Positions 44,052 to 53,802 of a stretch of 64,000 bases of DNA are shown here, piece by piece. The position numbers were made by a program, and so were the translations under genes. Within the stretch, counting starts at the first letter, position 1. Each line of letters opens with the position of its first letter. This DNA comes from Paracoccaceae bacterium (GTDB taxonomy: Bacteria; Pseudomonadota; Alphaproteobacteria; Rhodobacterales; Rhodobacteraceae): contig JAKIUB010000004.1 of NCBI GenBank assembly GCA_021647745.1, positions 56,250-120,249 on the forward strand. The letters run 5' to 3'. The notes under the pieces were generated by a model. That model had not been told where the DNA came from and ran no database searches. It saw nothing but the letters and a program-made list of their open reading frames with translations.

Positions 44052-45536
44052 CTAGAAGATGGTGATATCGTCCAAAAGCGCATTGATATCCGACACGCCA
44101 AATACCTTCAGTTTGTCGCCGCCACCAAAATCAAGCTCCACATGGGTATCAACCACTATAGCGAAGGTGGTCAGCATTTGTGCGACGGTCAACCCGCCGC
44201 CCCACAGCCCGGAATCAAGCTTTATCGTGTCGATACCATCTTCAAAATCATTGACCCGGTCCACCGCCCAGCCGTTTTTGAACACAAACGTATCTTCACC
44301 GGCTCCACCATTGAGCTTGTCTCTGCCGATGCCGCCCATCAGCACATCATTGCCGTCATTGCCAAACAGCCGGTCAGCACCGCCGCCACCACGCAGGATG
44401 TCATTGCCGTCGCCACCCATCAGGTCATCGTTCTTGCCATTACCATTGAGCACGTCATCGCCGCCAAGGCCACGGATCACATCAGTGCCGCCAAGGCCAC
44501 GGATCACATCAGTGCCGCCACCCGCCTTGATCAGGTTATCGGCAGCGTTACCAATAATACTGTCATTGCCGGAGCCGGAGAAAAAGTTTTCGATAATGGT
44601 ATCGCGCATGATGACCATATTACCCACCAGCCCGCCAACACTGGAAATAGCCTCCTGGCGCAGGTCTACGGTCTGGTTGGCGGTCTCGGACGAAAAGTTG
44701 ATCGTATCAACGCCGCCATCATCGACAAGGGTAAAGGCACGGTCGGCCCCAAGCTCGGTGCTATAATATAAGGTGCCCAGATTGTTCCCTTCGCCATAAA
44801 CCGTATCCTCCAAGCGGATGTTGGCCGATTTTCCGTAAAGATCCCAGATCGCCAGAATATCGGCAATCATCGGTGTCAGAAGCAGCTCTGTGGTGCCGAC
44901 ACCCGCCTGACCCTGGGTGAAATAGGACATAACCGAAAGCTGCCATGAATCATTCAGATAATGATTTGCGCCGCTGCCGTCATCGGCCCATGTCCCCGAG
45001 CCGTTATTATAGTTGCCCGCATGGCCAAGGCCGAGCGCATGGCCTATCTCGTGGATATAAGTTAGGAAGGAATAGGAATCGACACCCGTTCCGTAGGCAT
45101 TAATCCAGTCCGTCGATACGTTGACAATAGACGCAGTGATAGTATTGCCAGTTCCCTGGATCGGCCCCGCAAAAGCCCCTGCCTGATCGTCGTCAAAAGT
45201 AATCATCGCCCGCCCGCTGATAATCGCCGGCCCGCTGATATAGGTAAATGTCAGGCCCGTAGTCGCCTTCCAGGCTTCCAGCGCCGTGCGCGCTAAAAAC
45301 TGCCCCTCCGCAGTGAGCGCCGTGATATTAACAGTGATCGCGGCCTGCTCCACCTCGATATCAAAGCTGGCACGGCCATACCCCTGTTCATTCCAAAAAC
45401 CGTCGGTCAGGTAAAGCGCGACCTCGTCAACGCTGTATTCAGGGAGCTTCGCCTGCAATATTTTTCCGCCCTCCAGAGCATGGTTTTGCTGAAAAGGCTC
45501 GGTTAGAAGTGGCGCGGATACAGAAGAAACAGGCAT
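44052..45536 (-). CDS. M10 serralysin-like metalloprotease with RTX repeats
   Basis: The 494-residue protein has no Sec signal. A metzincin domain carries HEIGHALGLGH (His162, Glu163, His166, His172) and the Met-turn VMSYF (Met203). From about residue 335 come GGxGxDxxx calcium-binding repeats (GGDGNDILRGGGG, FGNDGNDVLMGG, KLNGGAGEDTF), then an M10_C-like end finishing DDITIF. These features predict secretion by a type I system and calcium-dependent folding outside the cell. No type I secretion genes are adjacent. A 27-base tandem duplication lies in the repeat region. Confidence 0.9.
   Translation of the reverse strand: MPVSSVSAPLLTEPFQQNHALEGGKILQAKLPEYSVDEVALYLTDGFWNEQGYGRASFDIEVEQAAITVNITALTAEGQFLARTALEAWKATTGLTFTYISGPAIISGRAMITFDDDQAGAFAGPIQGTGNTITASIVNVSTDWINAYGTGVDSYSFLTYIHEIGHALGLGHAGNYNNGSGTWADDGSGANHYLNDSWQLSVMSYFTQGQAGVGTTELLLTPMIADILAIWDLYGKSANIRLEDTVYGEGNNLGTLYYSTELGADRAFTLVDDGGVDTINFSSETANQTVDLRQEAISSVGGLVGNMVIMRDTIIENFFSGSGNDSIIGNAADNLIKAGGGTDVIRGLGGTDVIRGLGGDDVLNGNGKNDDLMGGDGNDILRGGGGADRLFGNDGNDVLMGGIGRDKLNGGAGEDTFVFKNGWAVDRVNDFEDGIDTIKLDSGLWGGGLTVAQMLTTFAIVVDTHVELDFGGGDKLKVFGVSDINALLDDITIF
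44461..44514 (-). repeat. 27-base exact tandem duplication in the RTX region
   Basis: Two identical 27-base units (44461-44487 and 44488-44514) encode consecutive copies of GGTDVIRGL in the protease. They add exactly one nine-residue RTX turn without changing frame. Confidence 0.85.
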
Positions 45537-45627
45537 TCAAAAACCCTTAATAAACATTGATCAATCATTAACAGATATAATGCCGGGGGGATCCTGTCGA
45601 GTGTATTATATAAAACCCAACAAAAAT

Positions 45628-45652
45628 GGCCCCTTCGTTTTCGAAAGGGGCC
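45628..45652 (-). terminator. Intrinsic terminator of trxA
   Basis: GGCCCCTT and AAGGGGCC form a stem around CG-TTTT-CGA, followed on the minus strand by ATTTTTG. It lies about 25 bases after the trxA stop codon. The plus strand is also followed by GTTTTTAC, so it may work both ways. Confidence 0.75.
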
Positions 45653-45674
45653 GTTTTTACTCTTTTTTCGGTAT

Positions 45675-45995
45675 TTAGATCGCGCCGTCTATCCAGCTTT
45701 TCAGTGCAGCTTTCGGTGCGGCACCGGTTTTATTGGCCACAACCTCGCCATCCTTGAACAAAAACAGCGCCGGAATACCCCGAATACCCATCTGGGCCGG
45801 AATGTTGGCGTTTTCGTCCACATTAAGCTTGGCAATTTTGACAGTGTCGCCATATTCCTCGGACAACTCTTCCAGAGCCGGCCCGATCATTTTGCACGGA
45901 CCACACCATTCGGCCCAGAAATCCACCACAACGGGCACGTCGGACTCAAGCACATCGGCCTGAAAGCTGCTATCGGTTACTTTAACTGTTGCCAC
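45675..45995 (-). CDS. trxA: Thioredoxin
   Basis: The 106-residue protein has the active site WAEWCGPCK (Cys31, Cys34) and the cis-Pro segment GIRGIPALFLFKDG. It reduces protein disulfides in the cytosol. The start codon is GTG, supported by AGGAGA. Downstream of addA on the same strand, it has its own candidate promoter in the addA 3' end and its own terminator. Confidence 0.96.
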   Translation of the reverse strand: MATVKVTDSSFQADVLESDVPVVVDFWAEWCGPCKMIGPALEELSEEYGDTVKIAKLNVDENANIPAQMGIRGIPALFLFKDGEVVANKTGAAPKAALKSWIDGAI

Positions 45996-46030
45996 GATAA
46001 TCTCCTGATATCGATATTTAGGTTGCCCCT

Positions 46031-46059
46031 AAACTAGGTATCACACCCCCCATCGTCAA
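46031..46059 (-). promoter_or_regulatory. Possible trxA promoter
   Basis: On the minus strand TTGACG is followed after 17 bases by TAGTTT. The -35 is near consensus but the -10 is weak. It overlaps the addA stop codon. Confidence 0.3.
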
Positions 46060-49000
46060 GCGTTGGTGGCGCGATGCAGTGCCGCATCACTCAAAGCCGG
46101 CGGGATCTCCATCAGGCTTTGCTCTGCCGTCCAGAGAATCGCGGTTTTTATTTCGCGCGCCGGCCAGATCAGCGCAAGCGCGGCCCGATAAGCCCCCATC
46201 TGGCGCAAAAACCCTTCTGGGATATCCTCGCAGCGCACCGGCACCTTCCGGTTGGTTTTGAAATCAATCGCGGTAATCACATCCCCGACCAGCAAAACAT
46301 CAATCCGGCCCATTATGGGGCCAAGGCCGGGCAATGTCGCCGATACCGGCACCTCGCGCAGCGCCTCCTTGGCAAATACCGGCGCAAGAGTCGGGCTTTC
46401 AAGGGTTGCGAGCGCGGTTTCAATCACCCCGTCAAGCGGAAATTCCAGCAAACGCTGCGCCGCCAAAAGCCGGTCTTCAGCTGGGGTTTCCACCAGATTA
46501 TCCAGCAGGATATGCACCTGCTCACCGCGCAAAAGCGCCTCTTCATCCGCAGGGGTGCCCTCTACAGTATGGCCGCCCCCAAGGTCCGAAGGTGCCTTTG
46601 TGCGCGGTGGCTTGGCGGGGTTTATAACGGGTTTTGCCATCCAGCCCGGTGCGGGGCTGGCAGGGCTGGCCGATGCGGCAGGCTCGGCAAGCTGCTGCAA
46701 GTCCCACCTGTTTTCAAAAACCAGCCGGTCATGGCTGTCTTTCTTGCCCCCAAGCGCCTCGCACGCCTCATATATCTTGTCATACCAGTTATCGCTACCC
46801 GCGTTGCGCGTGCCGGAGCCTGCCACGATCAGCCAGCTCTCGGTGCGGGTCATTGCCACATAGAGCAGCCGCATCCGCTCTTCGGTTTGCAGGGCGGTTT
46901 CGCGCTGTTGCACGGCTGACAGCTTTTCGGGCAATGTCGCAACCCCGCGCCCGCACACTGCCAGATTTCCATTGACCGGCAGCACGGCCCGATCGGCATT
47001 TCTTGCCTTTTTCACGGTTTGCGGCAAGATCACGATCGGAGATTCCAGCCCTTTTGCGCCGTGCACTGTCATCACCCTCAAGAGATTATCCGCCGCATTA
47101 AACCGGCGCTTAACCTCGATCTCGTCCGCATGCACCCACTCCAGAAATCCGGTCAGCAGCGGTGCTGCGCCGCGCTCATATTCCAGCGCGAGGCGCAGCA
47201 GCTCGTCAATACCCTCTTCTGCCTCCGGTCCCAGACGCGCCAGCAGTTTTTTCCGCCCGTTATGGCGAATAAGTATCCGCTCAAGCAGCTCGTATGGCCG
47301 CTCGAAATCCGCATGCGCAAGAATATCGGCCAGCATTTCATCCCGTGGCACTGCCTGCCAAAGGCTGCCCGTGCGCCCGTGCGCCGCCGTAAACAGGCCG
47401 GATTCCGACACTCCGCAAAGCGGCGAGCGCAGCGCGCAGGCAAGGCCGAGATCATCCCGCGGGTTGGCGGCAAATTGCAATACCGCTAGCAGATCCCGCA
47501 CTGCCAACTCCTCGACCACCTTCAGCCTGTCGGCACCGGCCACCGGCACTCCCCGCGCCTTCAGCTCTTTGAGCAGGGCGCGAAACAATTCACTGCGTGA
47601 CTGCACCAGTATCAAAAAATCACCAGCCTGAATGGCGCGCTCCTGCCCGGGCAAGGCCATCTTGCTATTGATGATATCCTCCACCCGCTCTGCAATATCT
47701 TCCGCCAACCGAAACACCGGATCACTGGCGGGGCGCGCATCTACCGGCGCATCCCACGGCAATAGCTCGGGCTTATCGGCCTTTTCGTAATAGGGCCAGA
47801 CCTCGACCCGCCCCGGCAGGGTTTCGTCCGCCGATATATGGGTGATTTCACCCTCGATACCGCCACGCGCCTCCCCTTCAAAAACCTTGTCCACCACCTG
47901 CAATATCGGCGAGGCCGAGCGGAACGAACACAAAAGCGCGCCCTCGAACATCGGACTGCCCACCGCCTGCAATCGCGTATGCAACAAGGCCTTGATCCGC
48001 GAAAACTCACCGGGATCGGCCCCCTGAAAGGAAAATATCGACTGTTTCTCGTCACCGACAACAAAAATAGTGCGCGCGGGGCCGTCCACCTCTGCTGCCG
48101 CATAAATCTCCTCGGCCAGCGCCATAACAATATCCCATTGCAGCGGGCTGGTATCCTGCGCTTCATCCACCAGTATATGGTCTATCCCGCCATCGAGCCG
48201 GTAAAGCACCCATTGCGCCATGTCAGACTGACGTAACAGCCCGTCGGCCTTGCGGATCAGGTCTTCGAATTCGAGCGCGGCCCGCGCAGATTTCCGCTGC
48301 GCGTAGAGATACAGAAAATTGACTGCAAAACCGTGCAGCACCTCTGCCTTTTCATAGGCCGCTTGCGCCAGACGGCTTTGGCGCGCCGCATAAACCCTCT
48401 CGATCAACTCGCTCACCATCGCCTCGGCCTCACCGTAAGCGCTCTTGGTTTTTTTGTTTGGAAAGCTTCGGGTCGATCTTCTTTTGCCGGATGTCAAAAA
48501 TACGGCTTCAAGCAGTTCCAGCGCGGTAATATCGGGTGCATCCTTTAGTTTTTTCAATGTTTCCGATGTTTTCAGATCATGCCCGCCGGTATTTACGGCC
48601 ATGGCTGTTGCGAGGCTGGATATCTGCGTATCCGAAAACCCCTCCATCACCCGCGCAAGAATATCCGCCTGCACCAGCCCCGGCTCGGCGCCGATTTCGG
48701 CAGCGGCGATCTCGGGGTCAAACCCCGTGGAAAAAAGCTGTTGATGTTTAAGAATATCGCCAAGAAACGCCGTCGGGTCTTCGTTCAGCTCTATAAATCT
48801 ATCATATAATTCAGGCGATTGCTCCGCCATTTCATCCAGAACCTCTTGACGCAGCACCTCTGCCTGCCGATCATCAAGCAGGGTAAAATCAGGGGCAACC
48901 TGCGCTTCAAGCGGAAAGCGGTGCAAAAGGGATTCGCAAAAGGCATGAATGGTCTGGATCTTTAGTCCGCCGGGGGTTTCCAGCGCACGGGCAAATAGCG

Positions 49001-49322
49001 ACCGCGCCCGCACCAACTGCGCCTGCGGCAGGTTTTTCTCGCCCAGTGCTGCCAGCGCATCGCGCAAGGGAGCGTCCGGCAGCATCGCCCACTCGCCAAG
49101 TTGCTCAAATAACCGGTTTTGCATTTCGGCGGCAGCCGCCTTGGTAAAGGTCAGGCATAATATCCGGCCCGGCTCGGTGCCTTGCAGCAACAATCGCGCA
49201 ACCCTGTTGGTTAAAACTCTGGTTTTCCCCGATCCGGCATTGGCAGATACCCACGCCGAACGCACCGGCAAGGCAGCATCGTTTTGCGCTTTTGTCGCCT
49301 CTTTTTTACGCAGCTCGCTCAT
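46056..49322 (-). CDS. addA: Double-strand break repair helicase-nuclease AddA
   Basis: The 1088-residue UvrD-like helicase has Walker A SANAGSGKTRVL (26-37), DEAQDTSPLQWDIV, GDEKQSIFSFQGADP, and motif VMTVHGAKGLESPIVILP. The C-terminal RecB-type nuclease is marked by GRIDVLL and AIDFKTNRKVPV. With AddB it resects DNA ends for RecA. The start at 49322 overlaps the addB stop (ATGA). An earlier ATG (49361) lies in addB. Confidence 0.95.
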   Translation of the reverse strand: MSELRKKEATKAQNDAALPVRSAWVSANAGSGKTRVLTNRVARLLLQGTEPGRILCLTFTKAAAAEMQNRLFEQLGEWAMLPDAPLRDALAALGEKNLPQAQLVRARSLFARALETPGGLKIQTIHAFCESLLHRFPLEAQVAPDFTLLDDRQAEVLRQEVLDEMAEQSPELYDRFIELNEDPTAFLGDILKHQQLFSTGFDPEIAAAEIGAEPGLVQADILARVMEGFSDTQISSLATAMAVNTGGHDLKTSETLKKLKDAPDITALELLEAVFLTSGKRRSTRSFPNKKTKSAYGEAEAMVSELIERVYAARQSRLAQAAYEKAEVLHGFAVNFLYLYAQRKSARAALEFEDLIRKADGLLRQSDMAQWVLYRLDGGIDHILVDEAQDTSPLQWDIVMALAEEIYAAAEVDGPARTIFVVGDEKQSIFSFQGADPGEFSRIKALLHTRLQAVGSPMFEGALLCSFRSASPILQVVDKVFEGEARGGIEGEITHISADETLPGRVEVWPYYEKADKPELLPWDAPVDARPASDPVFRLAEDIAERVEDIINSKMALPGQERAIQAGDFLILVQSRSELFRALLKELKARGVPVAGADRLKVVEELAVRDLLAVLQFAANPRDDLGLACALRSPLCGVSESGLFTAAHGRTGSLWQAVPRDEMLADILAHADFERPYELLERILIRHNGRKKLLARLGPEAEEGIDELLRLALEYERGAAPLLTGFLEWVHADEIEVKRRFNAADNLLRVMTVHGAKGLESPIVILPQTVKKARNADRAVLPVNGNLAVCGRGVATLPEKLSAVQQRETALQTEERMRLLYVAMTRTESWLIVAGSGTRNAGSDNWYDKIYEACEALGGKKDSHDRLVFENRWDLQQLAEPAASASPASPAPGWMAKPVINPAKPPRTKAPSDLGGGHTVEGTPADEEALLRGEQVHILLDNLVETPAEDRLLAAQRLLEFPLDGVIETALATLESPTLAPVFAKEALREVPVSATLPGLGPIMGRIDVLLVGDVITAIDFKTNRKVPVRCEDIPEGFLRQMGAYRAALALIWPAREIKTAILWTAEQSLMEIPPALSDAALHRATNA

Positions 49323-52228
49323 GGTATCACCTCGGTTATCGCCAGATCTCCGTCTTGCCACTCGCCGCGCCGCGACAGGTGGTCATAATCGCTCTCGAAA
49401 TCAATCAACTCGGGGCGCAGTCTTGCATCATAGCCTTTTTCACGGTCCTGATACTGGTCCAGAAATACCCCAACCCGCTGCCAGACATCTTCCATCACAG
49501 GGTCCTGCGGCCCGAAAGCAACAATGCCGGGCTTGCTTCCCATGTAAATAAGCGCCAACCCCCCGACATGCGCCGCCCGCAACCCCTCAAACCCCTGCAC
49601 TTCGGCAATCGCCCCTTCCAGCGGAAGCTGAACACTGAACGCCTTGATCTTGCTTGTGCTGACAGGGTTTCCTGCCTTGTAATCATAGATCAGTGCGGTG
49701 CCACCGATACCGATATCAATACGGTCCGCCTTGGCGCTGATGGTCACCTCGAATTCCCGGCCCTTGAGCGTGCGAGCACCCGTGATCTCGGTGGCAAAAG
49801 GCTGCCCGAGCGTTCGGCGCTCCCGCTCGCTCTCGATAAAAAAGCTGCGCGAGCGGGCCAGATGATGACGCCAGAGCGCGCGCACTGAAGCCCAAGGCAC
49901 CTTATCCGCCAAAACAGCCTCGACACATTGGTCAAACAAAGCTTCGGGGTTTTGTGGCAAACTACCCGTTGAGCACTCCAGAAACCGCTCCAGCACCGCA
50001 TGCACCACAATACCGCGCATCATCGGCGAGGGAGTCGGGGTCAACGGATCCAGCGGATAAAGCTTCAGCACATGGGAGGCATATATTGCATAGGGATCCC
50101 GGATCAGGGCCTCTATTCGGGTGACAGACAGCTTTCGGGGGCGCGCCGATAGCGGCGGGGCCGGACTGGGGCGCGGGACCGGTGCTACAGCTGTGGTCGG
50201 GCGATCCAGCGTGGCGGCAAGAGCCAATAACGCATCACCCCTCTCTTCCATTTGCTTAAGCGCCGCTTCTCCGCCTGCCATACCGCCTACCAGATTTTGC
50301 AACCGCATCACCCAGCGCGAGGGGACAGAAGGCGCCTCGCCATCACGCAGGCTGCGCGATAAAATTACCTCTTTTGCGCCCATCGCTTGCTGAAAATCAT
50401 GGGCCGAAAGGCCGGTTTTTCTTTCAGGCAGCATCAGCCCTGCCTGACGGCGCATTTCACGATTAAGCCACGGGTCATGGCCGGAATGGCCAGGCCACAC
50501 CCCCTCGTTCAGCCCTGCCGCAATCAACAGGTCGGGGCTTTGAACCCGCGCTTCGAGTGTGCCCCATATTGCAATATCGGGATGCGCCAAAAAAGGGTCT
50601 TCACGCACCTCCAAAGCATCGAGTATACTCGAAAAAAGCGCACGGTATTGTGCGGCGTCATAAAGCGTGCCGTGAGTGTCGCCCAGTGCGAGGGTTGAAA
50701 ATACCCGTAAGACCTCCTGGCCTGCATCCTTGTCCCACAGCATCTCCGGCCCCGAAAGTGCTTCACCACAGTGCCGGTGCAGCGCAGCCCAGTCTTTCAG
50801 CGGGCGTGAGGCAGTGGATGTCATCAAAGAGAATATGCCGGCAAGGTTATCAAGCCAGTCCGCCCCGCCCGCAGCCTTTTTGCGCCAACGGCAAAACCCC
50901 GCCAGATCAGGCTCTCCCTGAATCCCCCGCAGCGCGCCGACTTCAAAATTACGCAGCAAATCAAGGTGGGTTTTGCGGTGGTCCTTATCCGTAGCGGCAC
51001 AAAGCGGGTGCTTAAGTATTTCCATCAGGTTAACCGGCGAAAGCGGCGCGCCGAGGGCCTCTGCCACGACCCTCATGAATATCCCCGGCGGAGTGAGCTT
51101 GGCCGGTTGGCCTGCGCTGTCATCAGGCTTGATCCCCCAGCGTGTCAGCTGGGCGGCCACACGGCGGGCGAGGCTTCTGTCCGGCGTGACCAATGCGGAT
51201 TTTTTGCCCTCTTCCAGAGCTTTGCGCAAACAAACAGCAATGGCCAAAGCCTCGCGGCGGGCATCCGGCGCATTGAGAAGGGTCATCTCTGCCGTAGCCT
51301 CGGGCAATGTCGCGGCCAGTGCCGGTGCTTCATTAAGCCAGTGCGGGGTCACGGGTGCCGGGCGCAAGGCCAGCGAGAGCAGCGCATTTCGCGGGCTGTT
51401 TTTAGGCCGGGTATCATGCCAGAGCGGCACCTCTGCGGGGTCAAGCCCGAGGGTATCGGCAAGAGCGGCAAAGCCGAATTGCGGATGTTCTTCGCCAAGC
51501 TGCGACCAAAGCTGCGGCGGGGCGCCAAAATCAAACCCCGGCAAGATAACCGCCCCTTGAGGCAGCCCCGCCACCGCTTTCATCAGCAGTGCCGTTGTTG
51601 CCCGTGATCCAGTGGAACCGGCAAGCAAAACCGGCCCCTCGGGCGGGGCGGATTGCCAACCCTCGACCAGAGCCATTATCGCGGCACGCTGGAGCGCCTC
51701 GCCACCGCTAAACATCTGTCCATTCAGAGATTTATCATAATCATCAAGGATTTTCAAAAAAGTCAGGTTGCGCTGCCAATGCCCCGAAAGCCCTTGCGGG
51801 CTGATCTGCTCCAGCGCATCAAAACCCAGCCCGGCCCCCGCCAGCTCATCTTGCAAATCCGCCAGATTTTCGGCCAGACCAAACATAGCCGAGGCAGAGG
51901 CCGGACCGGGCTGGCGCTCAAGATAGGCCTTTACCAGATCCGCCAATGCCAGATGGCGCAAAAACCGGCTCTGGGCGGCAGGCATGGTCACCGTCGCCCC
52001 AATATCGGAAATCACCCGAATATCGGGCAGCAAACACGCCGGCCCTGCCCCGAGCTGCGCCAGCAAAAGCCGCTGGAAGCGCCGCGTGTTTACATAGATC
52101 GTCACCCGCGCCCACGCCTCGGGCGGGGCTTCGGCCAGCCGGCCCCGCAGCCCTGCGATAAAATCGAGCGAAAAATCCCCCCCGACAGGAAGGGCAAATA
52201 CGCGCGGCGAGGATAAAGATGAAAACAA
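49319..52228 (-). CDS. addB: Double-strand break repair protein AddB
   Basis: The 969-residue partner of AddA is of the alphaproteobacterial type. It has VYINTRRFQRLLLAQLG-like opening sequence near residue 45, VLLAGSTGSRATTALLMKAV, LAHPDIAIWGTLEARVQSPD and a C-terminal nuclease domain with KADRIDIGIGGTALIYDYKAGN. It is probably a degenerate helicase plus nuclease. It follows regB on the same strand by 9 bases. Confidence 0.92.
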   Translation of the reverse strand: MFSSLSSPRVFALPVGGDFSLDFIAGLRGRLAEAPPEAWARVTIYVNTRRFQRLLLAQLGAGPACLLPDIRVISDIGATVTMPAAQSRFLRHLALADLVKAYLERQPGPASASAMFGLAENLADLQDELAGAGLGFDALEQISPQGLSGHWQRNLTFLKILDDYDKSLNGQMFSGGEALQRAAIMALVEGWQSAPPEGPVLLAGSTGSRATTALLMKAVAGLPQGAVILPGFDFGAPPQLWSQLGEEHPQFGFAALADTLGLDPAEVPLWHDTRPKNSPRNALLSLALRPAPVTPHWLNEAPALAATLPEATAEMTLLNAPDARREALAIAVCLRKALEEGKKSALVTPDRSLARRVAAQLTRWGIKPDDSAGQPAKLTPPGIFMRVVAEALGAPLSPVNLMEILKHPLCAATDKDHRKTHLDLLRNFEVGALRGIQGEPDLAGFCRWRKKAAGGADWLDNLAGIFSLMTSTASRPLKDWAALHRHCGEALSGPEMLWDKDAGQEVLRVFSTLALGDTHGTLYDAAQYRALFSSILDALEVREDPFLAHPDIAIWGTLEARVQSPDLLIAAGLNEGVWPGHSGHDPWLNREMRRQAGLMLPERKTGLSAHDFQQAMGAKEVILSRSLRDGEAPSVPSRWVMRLQNLVGGMAGGEAALKQMEERGDALLALAATLDRPTTAVAPVPRPSPAPPLSARPRKLSVTRIEALIRDPYAIYASHVLKLYPLDPLTPTPSPMMRGIVVHAVLERFLECSTGSLPQNPEALFDQCVEAVLADKVPWASVRALWRHHLARSRSFFIESERERRTLGQPFATEITGARTLKGREFEVTISAKADRIDIGIGGTALIYDYKAGNPVSTSKIKAFSVQLPLEGAIAEVQGFEGLRAAHVGGLALIYMGSKPGIVAFGPQDPVMEDVWQRVGVFLDQYQDREKGYDARLRPELIDFESDYDHLSRRGEWQDGDLAITEVIP

Positions 52229-52237
52229 AATAAACCC

Positions 52238-53644
52238 CTAATAACCAAAAGGCTGGTTTTTACCCAGCGGTGCGCGGGCCTGCGCGAGGGTGATTTCCAG
52301 CGTTTCGCGCGGCCATACCACCTCGACAATGGCGCCGGTCGGGCGAGCGGTTTCCGGCGGTTCGTCCTTGCTTGTATCCCATTCCGACCCGTTGGCAAAT
52401 GTCAGTTGCGCTCCCGTGCGCTCCAGCAGGGTTTTGGCAATAAACAAGCCCAGCCCCATGCCTTCGTATCCCGGTCTTTCGGGGTCTGGCTGGCCGCGCT
52501 TGCGCACAAACGGGTCTCCTATCCGGCCAATCAGATGCACCGGATACCCCGGCCCGTCATCGCCAATATGCACCCGCAGGTTGGACTTGCCCCATGATAT
52601 ATCTATCCAGACCTTAGAATCAGCAAAATCAACCGCGTTCTGGATCAGGTTGCGCAGCCCGTGGATGATCTCTGATTGGCGGGCAACCAGCATATGGTCG
52701 GCCCCCGGCCCATCATTTATACGACCGTTGATGCGCGAAATGATCTGCTTGCCGCGCTCGATATGCGGCTCGGCTGCTTCCTGTACCAGAGCCGATATCG
52801 GGGCGATTTGCATCAGGGTATCATCTTTGCCGGTGCGGCCCATTTCGTGCAGAATATCACGGCAGCGGTCCGCCTGTTCCCGAATGAGGCGCACATCTTC
52901 CAGCAGTTCGGGCTGGTCTTCCAGCTCATCCGCCAGCTCGCTTGAAACCAGCTTTATGGTCGCCAGCGGCGTGCCCAGCTCATGGGCCGCAGCCGCAACA
53001 ACCCCGCCAAGCGCGGTCAGCTTTTGCTCTCGGCCAAGCGCGGCCTGGGTTGCGGCCAGCGCTTGTGACATCGAAAAAACCTCTACCATCACACGCCGTG
53101 AATATATCGCCAAAAACACAACCGATGTTATCAAGGCCACCCATGTGCCGTGGGACAGCACCAGCGGTGCCGCCAGCTCCGCCCCCCCCGCAAGCCTCAT
53201 TGGCGGTGCAAAGGCCATAAGCAAGGTCAGCATGACAATCGCCACCAGTCCGAGCAGCAATGTCGCGCGAAGATTAAGCGCGGTGGCCGCCATGACAACC
53301 GGTGTCAGCAACAAGACGGAAAACGGATTGGTCAGCCCGCCCGTCAGCCCGATCAACGCCGCCATCTGGACAAGGTCAAACATCAGGGTCATCAGCGCCG
53401 CCCGCTCTGAAAGCCGCCTGTTTTCAGGAAAAACCACGGTCGCCACAATGTTGAACGCTACCGCAACCCCGATCACCGTCGCGCTGAGATCAACCCTGAT
53501 ATCAAGCCCGAGCCAGTTGACCGCGATCACCAGCGCCACGAATTGCCCCGCAATCGTCAGCCAGCGCAGCATAACCAGCGTGCGCAAACGCACCCAGCTA
53601 AAACGGGCCTCGTTGGGGATAATATTGACGTTTGGTTCTGCCAT
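52238..53644 (-). CDS. regB: Redox sensor histidine kinase RegB/PrrB
   Basis: The 468-residue kinase has six N-terminal membrane segments with the quinone-sensing heptapeptide GGLTNPF (102-108). The H box is AAAAHELGTPLATI (His221) and the ATP-binding part includes NLIQNAVDFA and GMGLGLFIAKTLL. Cys261 in ADRCRDIL lies exactly 40 residues after the histidine, the spacing of the redox-active Cys265/His225 of Rhodobacter capsulatus RegB. Possible starts are 53644, 53659 and further upstream. None has a good ribosome site. It is divergent from regA. Confidence 0.92.
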   Translation of the reverse strand: MAEPNVNIIPNEARFSWVRLRTLVMLRWLTIAGQFVALVIAVNWLGLDIRVDLSATVIGVAVAFNIVATVVFPENRRLSERAALMTLMFDLVQMAALIGLTGGLTNPFSVLLLTPVVMAATALNLRATLLLGLVAIVMLTLLMAFAPPMRLAGGAELAAPLVLSHGTWVALITSVVFLAIYSRRVMVEVFSMSQALAATQAALGREQKLTALGGVVAAAAHELGTPLATIKLVSSELADELEDQPELLEDVRLIREQADRCRDILHEMGRTGKDDTLMQIAPISALVQEAAEPHIERGKQIISRINGRINDGPGADHMLVARQSEIIHGLRNLIQNAVDFADSKVWIDISWGKSNLRVHIGDDGPGYPVHLIGRIGDPFVRKRGQPDPERPGYEGMGLGLFIAKTLLERTGAQLTFANGSEWDTSKDEPPETARPTGAIVEVVWPRETLEITLAQARAPLGKNQPFGY

Positions 53645-53802
53645 ACCCTTGCTTACCATGCTGCACGCTGATGCAAAAGTAGCAACAGGGCGCTCTTTTT
53701 CAGGAATATACGGCCAGAATAGCCTGCACATCACCAAGGAGTTTGACCTGAGCGATATGTCGCACTAGTCTCGTTTGACGAATACTTCAAAGGGAGAACG
53801 CA

